A stretch of DNA of 64,000 nucleotides from Burkholderia ambifaria AMMD (GTDB lineage: Bacteria > Pseudomonadota > Gammaproteobacteria > Burkholderiales > Burkholderiaceae). The position numbers were made by a program, and so were the translations under genes. The DNA is taken from the NCBI RefSeq assembly GCF_000203915.1, contig NC_008391.1, forward strand, positions 186,001 to 250,000, read 5' to 3'. Positions 51,922 through 61,113 of this stretch are shown piece after piece. Position 1 is the stretch's first letter. The number at the start of each line of letters is the position of its first letter. A model generated the notes under the pieces. It was not told the DNA's origin. It ran no database searches and saw only the letters and a program-made list of their open reading frames with translations.

Positions 51922-53448
51922 TCAGCGCAGCGCGATGGTCGTGTTCACGCCACCGGCCGTCGCGTCGTCGTCGAACCAGCGCGCGGTGACCGTCTTCGTC
52001 TGCGTGTAGAACTGCACGACCTGCTTGCCGTACGGGCCGAGATCGCCGAGCTTCGAGCCGCGCGAGCCGGTGAAGCTGAAGTAGGGCACCGGCACCGGGA
52101 TCGGAATGTTGATGCCGACCTGGCCGACGTCGATCTCGCTCTGGAACTTGCGCGCGGCCGCGCCGCTCTGCGTGAACAGGCCGACGCCATTGCCCATCGG
52201 GTTCGCGTTGACGAGCGCGATCGCGTCGTCGAGCGTGTCGGCTTCGAGCACGACCACCACCGGCCCGAAGATTTCCTCCTGATAGATCGACATGTCGGTC
52301 GTCACGCCCGAGAAGATCGTCGGGCCGACGAAGTTGCCCTGCTCGTAGCCCGGCACCTTCACGTCGCGGCCGTCGAGCAACAACGTCGCGCCTTCCTTCA
52401 CGCCGGCGTCGATCAGCGACAGGACGCGCGCCTTCGCCGCCTTCGACACGACCGGCCCGACGTCCGTGCCGGCTTCGGCGCCCGCGTTCACCTTCAGCGC
52501 CTTCGCCTTTTCGACCAGATCGGGTAGCCAGTCGCGCGCGCGGCCGACCAGCACGACGACCGAGGTCGCCATGCAGCGCTGGCCCGCCGCGCCGAAGCCC
52601 GCGCCGACCAGCGCGTTGATCGCCTGCTCGCGGTGCGCATCGGGCAGCACGACCGCGTGGTTCTTCGCGCCCATCATCGACTGCACGCGCTTGCCGTGCT
52701 GGCTGCCGAGGTTGTACACGTGCGTGCCGACGCGCGTCGAGCCGACGAACGAGATCGCCTTGATGTCCCGGTGCGTGCAGAGACGGTCGACCACCGTCTT
52801 GCCGCCGTGCACGACGTTCAGCACGCCCTGCGGCACGCCGGCCTCGATCGCGAGTTCGACGAGCTGCATCGTCGACAGCGGGTCCTGTTCGGACGGCTTC
52901 AGCACGAACGTGTTGCCGCATACGATCGCCATCGGGAACATCCACAGCGGGATCATTGCGGGAAAGTTGAACGGCGTGATGCCCGCGCACACGCCGATCG
53001 GCTGGCGCAGCGTGTAGGTGTCGACGCCGCCCGCGACGTTTTCCGCGAATTCGCCTTGCTGCAGCGTGCCGATCGAGCATGCGTGCTCGACCACTTCGAG
53101 GCCGCGGAAAATGTCGCCCTGCGCGTCGGGCAGCGTCTTGCCTTGCTCGGCCGTCAGCGTGTGCGCGATCCGTTCGAGATTGCGGCGCACCAGGTCCTGG
53201 AATTTCAGCATGATGCGCAGCCGCGCGCCGATCGGCGTGGTCTTCCACGTCTGGAACGCGCGCTGCGCGGACGCGATCGCGGCGTCGACCTCGTCGAGCG
53301 TCGCGTACGGCACGCGGCCGATCACTTCCTGCGTCGCGGGGTTGACGATGTCGCCCCATTCGGCGCTTTGCGAATCGACGAACGCGCCGTCGATCAGCAG
53401 CTTGGCGGTGGGCAGGGCGAGGGTGGTCTGGGGAACTGCGGCGTTCAT
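51922..53448 (-). CDS. mmsA: Methylmalonate-semialdehyde dehydrogenase (acylating)
   Basis: Protein of 508 aa, ALDH fold. Catalytic cysteine in [18 protein letters not shown]-binding [10 protein letters not shown] and [17 protein letters not shown] motifs fit MmsA, which converts (methyl)malonate semialdehyde to propionyl- or acetyl-CoA without the usual glutamate. The ATG at 53448 has CGGAG; upstream frame extension is rejected. First gene of the mmsA-mmsB unit in valine and thymine breakdown. Confidence 0.95.
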   Translation of the reverse strand: MNAAVPQTTLALPTAKLLIDGAFVDSQSAEWGDIVNPATQEVIGRVPYATLDEVDAAIASAQRAFQTWKTTPIGARLRIMLKFQDLVRRNLERIAHTLTAEQGKTLPDAQGDIFRGLEVVEHACSIGTLQQGEFAENVAGGVDTYTLRQPIGVCAGITPFNFPAMIPLWMFPMAIVCGNTFVLKPSEQDPLSTMQLVELAIEAGVPQGVLNVVHGGKTVVDRLCTHRDIKAISFVGSTRVGTHVYNLGSQHGKRVQSMMGAKNHAVVLPDAHREQAINALVGAGFGAAGQRCMATSVVVLVGRARDWLPDLVEKAKALKVNAGAEAGTDVGPVVSKAAKARVLSLIDAGVKEGATLLLDGRDVKVPGYEQGNFVGPTIFSGVTTDMSIYQEEIFGPVVVVLEADTLDDAIALVNANPMGNGVGLFTQSGAAARKFQSEIDVGQVGINIPIPVPVPYFSFTGSRGSKLGDLGPYGKQVVQFYTQTKTVTARWFDDDATAGGVNTTIALR

Positions 53449-53569
53449 GGAATTCTCCGGGAAACGATGATGCGAGGAAAAAGGGTGGCTCGCGTCCGTC
53501 GCGCGTGCAGCCGCGGCGGACGACAGGTCGAACAGGAATCGGGTCAATGCGGGCGGTGTTTCGATGAAC

Positions 53570-54889
53570 TCACGCGCGTGCCGGACGCATCAGCGCGGTA
53601 CACGCGAGGGCGAACACGCCGAAGCCGACGAGGTAGGCGATCACGTAGTGCGGCTGGCCGCCGCCGGCCTTCAGCAGCGACGTCGCGATCATCGGCGCGA
53701 AGCCGCCGCCGATCACGCCGGCGAGCTGCACCGACAGCGAGATGCCGCTGTAGCGGATTTCCGCCGGGAACTGCTGCGCGAACAGCAGCGCCTCCGGCGC
53801 ATAAAGAATCGGGAACACGACGCCGAGGCCGAGCACGATCGCCCACCATGCGGTCGACGTCTGCTGCGTGCCGAGCATCATGAAGAACGGCGCGGCGAAC
53901 GCACACATCAGCACGAGGCCGATCGCGAACATCCGGCGCTGGCCGATGCGGTCGCTGAGATGCCCGCACAGCGGCATCGTGACGAGCGACAGCGCCGCGC
54001 CGGCCGTGATCGCGTGCAGCATCTCGGCCTTCGGCAGATGCAGCTGCTGCGTCGCATACGCGAGCGCGAACGTGACGACCATGTAGAACCAGGTGTTCTC
54101 GGCGGCGCGCGCGCCGACGATCGTCAGCACTTCGCGCGGATGGCGGCGCAGCGCGGCCGTCACCGGCGACTTCTCGGCCTTGCCCTGGCGCTGGATCTTC
54201 TCGAAGTCCGGCGACTCCGGCACCTTCGCGCGGATGAACCAGCCGAGGCCGACCAGTGCGATGCTCGCGAGGAACGGCACGCGCCAGCCCCACGACAGCA
54301 TGTCGGCGTCCGGCAGCGCGGCCACCGCGGCCATCGCGACCGACGACAGGATCAGCCCGAGCCCGACGCCCGTCTGCGGCAGGCTGCCGAACAGCCCCTT
54401 GCGGCCCTTCGGCGCATGCTCGACGGCCATCAGCACCGCGCCGCCCCATTCGCCGCCGACCGCCATCCCCTGCAGGAAGCGCATTGCGATCAGCAGCGCG
54501 GCGGCCCAGTAGCCGATGCTGTCGTACGACGGGATCAGCCCGATGATCATGCTCGGCACGCCCATCAGCAGCAGCGTGATCATCAGCATCGACTTGCGCC
54601 CGATGCGGTCGCCGAAGTGGCCGAACACGATGCCGCCCATCGGCCGGCCGATGAAGCCGACCGCGAACGTGCCGAACGCGGCGAGCGTGCCGACGACGGG
54701 GTCCAGCGACGGAAAGAAGATGCGGTTGAATACCAGCGCGGCGGCGGTGCCGTAGAGGAAGAAGTCGTACCACTCGATCGTCGTGCCGGCCATGCTGGCC
54801 CAGCCGGCCAGCAGGTAATGCCGCGCGGTGCGGGCGGGCGCCGGCGTCGCGACGCTTGCATGCTCATCGAGGGTGGATCGGGTCTGCAT
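53570..54889 (-). CDS. MFS transporter, metabolite:H+ symporter (MHS) family
   Basis: Protein of 439 aa, 12 TM. MHS signatures: [20 protein letters not shown] in TM1, [22 protein letters not shown] (motif A) and [24 protein letters not shown]. It probably imports a carboxylate related to the valine pathway, being upstream of and on the same strand as mmsAB (121 bp away). Divergent from the LysR gene at 55034. Confidence 0.88.
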   Translation of the reverse strand: MQTRSTLDEHASVATPAPARTARHYLLAGWASMAGTTIEWYDFFLYGTAAALVFNRIFFPSLDPVVGTLAAFGTFAVGFIGRPMGGIVFGHFGDRIGRKSMLMITLLLMGVPSMIIGLIPSYDSIGYWAAALLIAMRFLQGMAVGGEWGGAVLMAVEHAPKGRKGLFGSLPQTGVGLGLILSSVAMAAVAALPDADMLSWGWRVPFLASIALVGLGWFIRAKVPESPDFEKIQRQGKAEKSPVTAALRRHPREVLTIVGARAAENTWFYMVVTFALAYATQQLHLPKAEMLHAITAGAALSLVTMPLCGHLSDRIGQRRMFAIGLVLMCAFAAPFFMMLGTQQTSTAWWAIVLGLGVVFPILYAPEALLFAQQFPAEIRYSGISLSVQLAGVIGGGFAPMIATSLLKAGGGQPHYVIAYLVGFGVFALACTALMRPARA

Positions 54890-54987
54890 GGTGTCTCCGT
54901 ATTGGATGCCCGCGGCTCATGGTCCGCAGGTCACGGTCGAGTATAGTTATGCGCTGATCCATGATGTACCGACAAGAAAACCGGTTG

Positions 54988-55007
54988 GATATGCATTTCT
55001 GCATATC
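54988..55007. promoter_or_regulatory. Perfect palindrome, LysR operator candidate
   Basis: GATATGCA (54988-54995) and TGCATATC (55000-55007) form an 8-bp perfect inverted repeat separated by TTTC. It is 26 bp upstream of the lysR start and 98 bp upstream of the divergent transporter start, where a shared LysR site is expected. Confidence 0.65.
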
Positions 55008-55033
55008 GACGGCCGGCCTGGAGACGCCTGCCG

Positions 55034-56005
55034 ATGCGACACACCCCCGAGCCGGTTTCCGGCAACCTGAACTGGGACGACCTGCGCTTCTTCCTCGAGG
55101 TCGCGCGCACGCAGCGTGCGAGCGGCGCGGCGAAGCGGCTCGGCGTCGACTACACGACCGTCGCGCGGCGCATTCGCGCGCTCGAGGCCGCGATGGGCAC
55201 GCTGCTGTTCGACAAGTCGCGCTCCGGCGGCTTCACGCTGACGGCCGAGGGGCAGCGACTCGTCGCGTATGCGGACGCGATGGAGACGACCGTGCAATCC
55301 GCGTGCGACCAGGTCGCGAACACCGGCGGCGCGCTGTCGGGCCACGTGCGGATCGGGTCGACCGAAGGGTTCGGCTGCTTCTTTCTTGCGCCGCAGCTCG
55401 CGCGGTTTCGCGTTGCGCATCCGCATGTGACGGTCGACCTGCTGCCCGTCCCGCATTTCGTCAATCTGCCGAAGCGCGAGGCCGATCTGGCGATCACGCT
55501 CGAGCGGCCCGAACGCGGGCCTTACGTGGTCACGAAGCTGTGCGACTACCAGTTGCGGCTCTACGCGACGCGCGACTATCTGGCGAACCATGCGCCGATC
55601 ACCTGCACCGACGATCTCGCGCGGCATGCGTTCGTCAGCTACGTCGACGATCTCGCGTTCAGCAGCGAGCTGCTGTATCTGGAGCGGGCGGTGCCCGGCG
55701 CGACGGCCGGGTTGCGCACGACGAGCGTGATCGCGCAGGTGTTCGCCGCGCTGCAGGGCGGCGCGCTCGCGATCCTGCCGTGCTTCATGGCGGCCACGCA
55801 GCCGGCGCTGGTGCCGGTGCTGCCGGACGACGTGGTGGTCACGCGCTGTTTCTGGCTGACCTGTCGCGAGGATCTGCGCAAGCTGCGGCGGGTGACGGCG
55901 CTATGGGATTACCTGCGCGCGGCGGCGGATGCGAATCGGGCGTTGCTGATGGGGGAGTCGGGGGTGTTGCGGTTTGTCGGGGAACGCGCGGACGGCACGC
56001 CGTAA
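55034..56005 (+). CDS. LysR-family regulator of the adjacent mms/MHS genes
   Basis: Protein of 323 aa. The HTH is RASGAAKRLGVDYTTVARRIRALEAAMGTLLFDKS (about residues 28-62), with the acidic N-terminal LNWDDLRFFLEVART. The effector domain contains GHVRIGSTEGFGCFFLAPQLARFRVAHPHVTVDLLPVP. Divergent arrangement to MHS-mmsA-mmsB suggests that it activates valine intermediates catabolism. The palindrome at 54988-55007 lies just upstream. Confidence 0.9.
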   Translation: MRHTPEPVSGNLNWDDLRFFLEVARTQRASGAAKRLGVDYTTVARRIRALEAAMGTLLFDKSRSGGFTLTAEGQRLVAYADAMETTVQSACDQVANTGGALSGHVRIGSTEGFGCFFLAPQLARFRVAHPHVTVDLLPVPHFVNLPKREADLAITLERPERGPYVVTKLCDYQLRLYATRDYLANHAPITCTDDLARHAFVSYVDDLAFSSELLYLERAVPGATAGLRTTSVIAQVFAALQGGALAILPCFMAATQPALVPVLPDDVVVTRCFWLTCREDLRKLRRVTALWDYLRAAADANRALLMGESGVLRFVGERADGTP

Positions 56006-56148
56006 GCGAATCGATGCGTCACGGGCGTTTCGTCCTGTGTCGATCGATGGATTTCGCGCCGCGTACCGGTTTGACATAGTGGCTTCGCGGGGCGGGCGCG
56101 CATCTGGCGTCCCGGCGTCCCGCATGTCCTGTCATCCGGAGGTGTGCA

Positions 56149-56424
56149 ATGAAGAAGAAAACAGCAATCCTGATCGTCGCGGCGAACGCCGATCCGACGG
56201 GGCTCGCGGTCGGGCAGATCATCACCGGCAGCGGCAGCATGGGCCGCGTCAGCATGAAGATCACGAGCGTCAAGCAACAGACCGCGTTTGCCGACCAGCC
56301 CTTCGTGCTCGAAGTCGCGACACGCGAACCGACGTGGTTCGACGACGCCAATCCGATCACGACGATCAGCTACAACAACGAACGCAACCGGGCCGAAGTG
56401 ACGACCTGCACGTTCACGTCGTGA
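56149..56424 (+). CDS. Small hypothetical protein
   Basis: Protein of 91 aa beginning MKKKTAILIVAANADP. No membrane segment long enough to anchor it; the sequence alternates polar and hydrophobic residues (TGLAVGQIITGSGSMGRVSMKITSV) like a small beta-sandwich. CGGAGGTG precedes the ATG at 56149. No family recognised. It converges with the HAD-like dehalogenase gene, 25 bp between stops. Confidence 0.62.
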   Translation: MKKKTAILIVAANADPTGLAVGQIITGSGSMGRVSMKITSVKQQTAFADQPFVLEVATREPTWFDDANPITTISYNNERNRAEVTTCTFTS

Positions 56425-56449
56425 CTGCCCGTTCGGGCGCGCGTGGGCG

Positions 56450-57172
56450 TCAACCAGGGCACCCGAGCCGGTCCGCGAGTTCGTTCAGGTCCCTGACGTC
56501 GAAGTCCCACGCGTCGTCCGCTTGCAGGTCGGTCGTCTGGTTCGGCCCGTGTTCGGCCGGCCGCAGCACGAACGCGGTCGCCAGCCCCAGTTGCCGCGCG
56601 GCGGCGAGATCGCCGTTGTGCGCGGCGACCAGGCACACCTCGGCCGGCGCGACGCCGAGGATCTCGACCGCATCGGTATAGACCTTCGGCGACGGCTTGT
56701 ACGCGTGCGCGACTTCCGCGCCGAGAATCGCGTCCCACGGCAGGCCGCCGTGCTTCGCGACGTCGATCATCAGCCGGATGTTGCCGTTCGACAGCGGCGC
56801 GATCACGTAGCGCTGCTTCAGCCGCTGCAGCGCCGCGACCGAATCGGGCCACGGATCGAGCCGGTGCCACGCGAGGTTCAGCGCGTCGATCTCGTCATCG
56901 GGCGCGCCGTCGATGCCGTAGCGGTCGAGGGTGCGCACGAGGTTCTCGCGATGCAGCACGTCGAGCCGCACGTAGCGGCGGCGGCCGCTGCGGATTTCCT
57001 CCATCGACGGTGAATATTCGGCGCGCCACGCGTCGGCGAATTCGAACGGGTCGAGATCCGCCGCATGGCGCGCCAGGAACGCCGCGGCTTCGCGCGCGAC
57101 GCCGCTTCTCCAGTCGACGATCGTTCCGAACACGTCGAAAACGAGCGCCTTGATGTCGGCAGGGTTCGTCAT
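56450..57172 (-). CDS. Haloacid dehalogenase, type II (HAD superfamily)
   Basis: Protein of 240 aa. Motif I is LVFDVFGTIVDWRSGV with the catalytic Asp near residue 12; motif II SNGNIRLMI, motif III lysine in AHAYKPSPKVY, and motif IV VAAHNGDLAAARQLGL (as in L-2-haloacid dehalogenases). It would hydrolyse 2-haloacids or act as a related phosphatase. The C-terminal region lacks the FGVWHR-type landmark, so chlorinated substrate is uncertain. ATG at 57172 is preferred over the longer frame to 57250. Confidence 0.85.
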   Translation of the reverse strand: MTNPADIKALVFDVFGTIVDWRSGVAREAAAFLARHAADLDPFEFADAWRAEYSPSMEEIRSGRRRYVRLDVLHRENLVRTLDRYGIDGAPDDEIDALNLAWHRLDPWPDSVAALQRLKQRYVIAPLSNGNIRLMIDVAKHGGLPWDAILGAEVAHAYKPSPKVYTDAVEILGVAPAEVCLVAAHNGDLAAARQLGLATAFVLRPAEHGPNQTTDLQADDAWDFDVRDLNELADRLGCPG

Positions 57173-57333
57173 GGTGATCCAGTGAAGGTCGATCGATGAG
57201 AGGGCGCATCTCCGTGCCGCCGGATTGCGCGGCGCCGGTTCGATCGACATTGAATCACGGATACGGAAAGGCGGTTGGGCATGGCCTCATGCGGAACCGC
57301 CCGGCAGCGTGGCGCGCGATTTGCTTGCCGCCA
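57173..57333. other. Start of a mostly non-coding interval
   Basis: Together with 57505-57730 this makes a 558-bp gap between the dehalogenase and GGDEF-EAL genes, broken only by the weak small frame at 57334-57504. Nothing was recognised in this first 161-bp part. Confidence 0.35.
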
Positions 57334-57504
57334 TCAATGCCACTTCCTGATCCGCACCTGCACCTTCCCGTCGCGAATCGGCATCACGTCCGGGCTGTGG
57401 TCGCCGACTTCGCTTGCAATCAGGACGTTCCGGCGGCTGATCATCGCGACCAGCAGTTCGCAGTGTGACCGTTCGTTGTCAAAGCAACCGAGCGTATCCT
57501 TCAT
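57334..57504 (-). CDS. Possible 56-aa protein
   Basis: ATG at 57504 starts a frame MKDTLGCFDNERSHCELLVAMISRRNVLIASEVGDHSPDV, ending at TGA 57334. The composition is balanced, unlike nearby antisense shadows. A GAAAGG lies 13-18 bases upstream of the ATG, farther than ideal. The start might be a TTG at 57516. No known family; treat as tentative. Confidence 0.4.
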   Translation of the reverse strand: MKDTLGCFDNERSHCELLVAMISRRNVLIASEVGDHSPDVMPIRDGKVQVRIRKWH

Positions 57505-57602
57505 GCGCTGCAGCAACCTTTCGGCGAACCGGTGGCCAACCGAGCGTAACCCCTGATGAAAGGGGTGCGCCGATTGTCACGGATTGGTGTTAAATGTACT
57601 TT

Positions 57603-57709
57603 GGTGCGCGTTCCGGCGCGCGCCCATGGGGACGCCCCGGGTTCACGTAAACCCGGAGCGATAAACGGCACGAAGGACCGCTAACGAATCGGGCGCATCA
57701 GAACCCGAT
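57603..57709 (+). promoter_or_regulatory. Four-hairpin leader upstream of the GGDEF-EAL gene
   Basis: Four stems follow one another within 107 nt: GGTGCGCG/CGCGCGCC (57603-57624), GGGG/CCCC (57628-57638), CCGGGTT/AACCCGG (57637-57656) and ATCGGG/CCCGAT (57688-57709). The last ends 21 nt before the TTG start. It looks like a regulatory leader. It does not contain the conserved GEMM core, so it is not an evident c-di-GMP-I riboswitch. Confidence 0.55.
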
Positions 57710-57730
57710 CGAACTGACGGCAGGATTCAC

Positions 57731-59980
57731 TTGAATACCGAACCGCAAAGTTCTCGATACAGTCTCGGCCTCGCGGCGGAAGTCCTCGCGTCCGAGCAAA
57801 GCGTGCTGAGGCTGATCACGCGCAACACACCGCTGCCGGAACTGCTCGTCGAGGTCTGCCGGCGCGCCGAGGCGCTGCTCGGCGAAGGCGCGTCGTGCAC
57901 GATCCTGCTGCTCGACGCGGACGGCGTGCATGTGCACGTCGGCGCCGCGCCGTCGCTGCCGGCCCAGTACAGCGCCGCGATCGAAGGCGCAACCATTGGG
58001 CCCGCCGCGGGCTCGTGCGGCACCGCGATGTACGAGCGCCGGATGATCGCCGTCGAAGACATCGAAACCGATCCGTTGTGGGCCGACTATCGGGCGTTCG
58101 CGCTGCCGCTCGGCCTGCGCGCGTGCTGGTCGGTGCCGTTCCTGGACGAGACGGGCACCGTGCTCGGCGCGTTCGCCGTCTATCACCGCGCGCCGCGGCG
58201 GCCGAGCGACACGGAAACCGACCTGCTGCGCGATATCGGCAACAGCGTCGGTCTCGCGGTGCACCAGGACTCGATCGCTCGTCAGCTCGTGCACAGCGAG
58301 GAGCAACACCGTCTCGTCGTCAACAGCCTGAACGAAGGGATTCTCATGTTGTCGCCCGACGGCGTGGTGATCGCGAGCAATCCGAGCGCGAACCGGATGA
58401 TGCGCGTGAAGGGCGAGCTCGTCGGGCGCCGGCTGTCGAGCGTGATCCTGTACAAGCTGCGCGAGGACGGCACGCCGATCGCGCCCGACGATTGGCCGAG
58501 CCGGCTCGCGTTCACCACGGCCACGCCGCTGCTCGACTATTCGGTCGGCTTCGGGCTCGCGGACGGCGACATCATCTGGGTGCGCGGCAACGCGGTGCCG
58601 ATCGTGAAGCCGGGCGAGACGCGGCCCGAGTCGGTGCTCGTGTCGTTTCACGACATCGGCCCCGTGCGCGAAGCGCAGCAGCAACTGCGCTACCTGGCGA
58701 CGCGCGACGCGCTCACGGGCCTCTACAACCGGCGCTGGCTCTCCGAGCGGATGCGCGAGCTGTTCGGCACGCACGATGCGGCGGCCGGGCCCGCGCGCGT
58801 CGCGATCCTGTTCATCGATCTCGTCGGGTTCAAGAAGGTCAACGACACGGCCGGCCACGACGCCGGCGACGCGCTGCTGCGCAGCGTCGCGGCGCGCCTC
58901 GCGGCCTGCGCGGGCGGGCGCCACGCGCTCACGCGCGTCGGCGGCGACGAGTTCGTGATCCTCGTCGACCAATGCGACGATCCCGACGAACTGTCCGCGC
59001 TCGCGCGCGAGGTGATCGACACGATCGCGAAGCCGTTCGCGATCGCGAACAACGAGTACTGGCTCGGCGTGTCGATCGGGATCAGCGTCGCGCCGCGCGA
59101 CGGCGACGATGCGGTCACGCTGATGCGCAACGCCGATTCCGCGATGTACGACGCGAAGCAGCGCGGCCGCAATCATTTCACGTTCTTCACCGCGCAACTG
59201 AATCTGCGCCTGCAGCGCCGCTTCGCGATCGAGCAGTCGCTGCGCCGCGCGATTTTGTCGGACGCGCTGCGGCTCGCCTACCAGCCGGTCGTCGACGCGC
59301 GCAGCGGCCGCACCGTCGGCGCCGAAGCGCTGCTGCGCTGGACGAGCCCCGAGCTCGGGCCGATGTCGCCGACGGAATTCATCCCGGTCGCGGAAGATAC
59401 GGGGCTGATCGTGGCGATCGGCCAGTGGGTGCTCGAAACGGCCTGCCGGCAGGCCGCCGAATGGCGGCGCACGATCGCGCCCGACCTGATGCTGGCGGTC
59501 AACCTGTCGCCGCGGCAGTTCCACGAGGGCCTCGTCGAGTCCGTCGGCCGCTGCCTCGCGCAGACGCAGCTCGACCCGGGCGCGCTCGAGCTGGAGATTA
59601 CCGAAGGACTGCTGATGAACGACACGGACACCGTGCTGCCGATGCTCGAGGCGCTCACGGACATGAACGTGCGGATCTCGGTCGACGATTTCGGCACCGG
59701 CTATTCGTCGCTCGCGTACCTGAAGCGGTTTCCGCTGCATAACCTGAAGGTCGACCGTTCGTTCGTGTCGGGCGTGCCCGATCATCGCGACTCGGTCGCG
59801 ATCACGCAGGCCGTCGTCGCGATGGCGCATTCGCTCGGGATGAAGGTCACCGCGGAAGGTGTCGAGACTGAGGCGCAGTCGTGGTTCCTGCAGCAGATCG
59901 GCTGCGACATGCAGCAGGGCTACCTGTTCGGCCGGCCGCTCGATCCGGCCGACTACGCACGCCGGCTCGTCACCGTATAG
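57731..59980 (+). CDS. GAF-PAS-GGDEF-EAL cyclic-di-GMP enzyme
   Basis: Protein of 749 aa, cytoplasmic. N-terminal GAF domain (about residues 30-190, GPAAGSCGTAMYERRMIAVEDIETDPLW), then PAS (about 195-310), GGDEF (about 325-480; GGDEF in TRVGGDEFVIL intact) and EAL (about 490-745; EALLRW, NLSPRQF, ELEITE, DDFGTGYSSLAYL, KVDRSF, AEGVET). Both active sites look complete, so it could make or break c-di-GMP. The RxxD inhibitory site is absent (G and H at those positions). A TTG start at 57731 with a CAGG site is likely. It converges with wspR, four bases between stops. Confidence 0.88.
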   Translation: MNTEPQSSRYSLGLAAEVLASEQSVLRLITRNTPLPELLVEVCRRAEALLGEGASCTILLLDADGVHVHVGAAPSLPAQYSAAIEGATIGPAAGSCGTAMYERRMIAVEDIETDPLWADYRAFALPLGLRACWSVPFLDETGTVLGAFAVYHRAPRRPSDTETDLLRDIGNSVGLAVHQDSIARQLVHSEEQHRLVVNSLNEGILMLSPDGVVIASNPSANRMMRVKGELVGRRLSSVILYKLREDGTPIAPDDWPSRLAFTTATPLLDYSVGFGLADGDIIWVRGNAVPIVKPGETRPESVLVSFHDIGPVREAQQQLRYLATRDALTGLYNRRWLSERMRELFGTHDAAAGPARVAILFIDLVGFKKVNDTAGHDAGDALLRSVAARLAACAGGRHALTRVGGDEFVILVDQCDDPDELSALAREVIDTIAKPFAIANNEYWLGVSIGISVAPRDGDDAVTLMRNADSAMYDAKQRGRNHFTFFTAQLNLRLQRRFAIEQSLRRAILSDALRLAYQPVVDARSGRTVGAEALLRWTSPELGPMSPTEFIPVAEDTGLIVAIGQWVLETACRQAAEWRRTIAPDLMLAVNLSPRQFHEGLVESVGRCLAQTQLDPGALELEITEGLLMNDTDTVLPMLEALTDMNVRISVDDFGTGYSSLAYLKRFPLHNLKVDRSFVSGVPDHRDSVAITQAVVAMAHSLGMKVTAEGVETEAQSWFLQQIGCDMQQGYLFGRPLDPADYARRLVTV

Positions 59981-59984
59981 GCGT

Positions 59985-61058
59985 TCAAGCGACACCGCCG
60001 CCGGGCGGACGCGCAGGCGGCGCATCGATCTCGACGCGATTCTTGCCGTCGTGCTTCGCGCGATACAGCGCGCGATCGGCCGCCTCGATCAGCGACGTCG
60101 TCGGCACGCCGGCGGCCGGCACGATGCTCGCGCCGCCGATGCTGATCGTCACGTAGCGGCCCGTCGACGAGTGCGCGTGTTCGAGCCGCAGCCCTTCGAT
60201 CGCGAGGCGGATCTTCTCGCCGAGCAGCCGCGCGGCGCCCGGCGACGTGGCCGGCATCACGACCGCGAACTCCTCGCCGCCGAAGCGCGCGGCGAGATCG
60301 CCGGACTGCCCGAGACAGCGCTCGATGGTCGACGCGACCTGCTTGAGCACGCTGTCGCCCGATACGTGGCCGTACGTGTCGTTGTACAGCTTGAAGTTGT
60401 CGACGTCGATCATCAGCAGTGACAGCTCGCTGCGCTCGCGCGCGCCGCGCCGCCATTCGGCCGCCAGATATTCGTCGAGATAGCGCCGGTTCGACAGCCC
60501 GGTCAGGCCGTCCGAATGCGTGAGGCGCCGCAGTTCGAGATTGGCCTCGAGCAGTTGCTGCTGCGATTGCCGCAGCGCGCGATAGGCCTCGTCGCGCTGC
60601 AGCAGGCTCATGTACGAACGCGAGTGATAGCGGATCCGCGCGACCAGCTCGATGCGGTCGGGCAGTTTCACGAGGTAGTCGTTCGCGCCGGCCGCGAACG
60701 CGGCGCTCTTCACCACCGGCTCTTCCTGCGTCGACAGCACGATGATCGGCACGTCGCGCATCGCCGGATTCGCACGGTATGCCTTCACGAGGGTCAGCCC
60801 GTCGGTGCCGGGCATCACGAGATCCTGCAGGATCACCGTCGGCCGCGTCTCGAGCGCGGTCGCCAGCGCGTCGTCCGAGCGCGGGCAGTAGTGGAAGTCG
60901 ATGCCGTCCTCGTCGACGAGCGCGCGGCGGATGGCTTCCGCGACGATCGTCTGGTCGTCGACCAGCAGGACCATCGCGGGAGCGTCGGCGTGCGGCGTGG
61001 GGCCGGCGTCGAACGCCGCGTGCAGGCCGCCGGGCGGGCGGGAGAGGTCGCTGGTCAT
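59985..61058 (-). CDS. wspR: WspR-like diguanylate cyclase response regulator
   Basis: Protein of 357 aa: receiver domain with phosphoacceptor D79 (LQDLVMPGTDG), a helical linker and a GGDEF domain carrying GGEEF at residues 260-264. The layout and sequence match WspR of the Wsp surface-sensing system. At the expected inhibitory site, nine residues before GGEEF, the usual RSSD reads QSGD (residues 251-254), so product inhibition may be lost. Located 55 bp downstream of wspF in the usual order. Confidence 0.92.
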   Translation of the reverse strand: MTSDLSRPPGGLHAAFDAGPTPHADAPAMVLLVDDQTIVAEAIRRALVDEDGIDFHYCPRSDDALATALETRPTVILQDLVMPGTDGLTLVKAYRANPAMRDVPIIVLSTQEEPVVKSAAFAAGANDYLVKLPDRIELVARIRYHSRSYMSLLQRDEAYRALRQSQQQLLEANLELRRLTHSDGLTGLSNRRYLDEYLAAEWRRGARERSELSLLMIDVDNFKLYNDTYGHVSGDSVLKQVASTIERCLGQSGDLAARFGGEEFAVVMPATSPGAARLLGEKIRLAIEGLRLEHAHSSTGRYVTISIGGASIVPAAGVPTTSLIEAADRALYRAKHDGKNRVEIDAPPARPPGGGVA

Positions 61059-61113
61059 GATGGATGCCGGGTTGCGCCCTGGCCGCGTGGGGTGTGACGG
61101 GAGTTCATCGGGC

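Noticed and set aside
57603..57709. c-di-GMP-I (GEMM) riboswitch
   Set aside because: The conserved GEMM sequence blocks and tetraloop-receptor arrangement are not visible; kept only as a structured leader.
57698..60025. A 775-codon minus-strand frame
   Set aside because: It is antisense to the GGDEF-EAL gene whose active-site motifs are intact; the antisense product has no recognisable domain.
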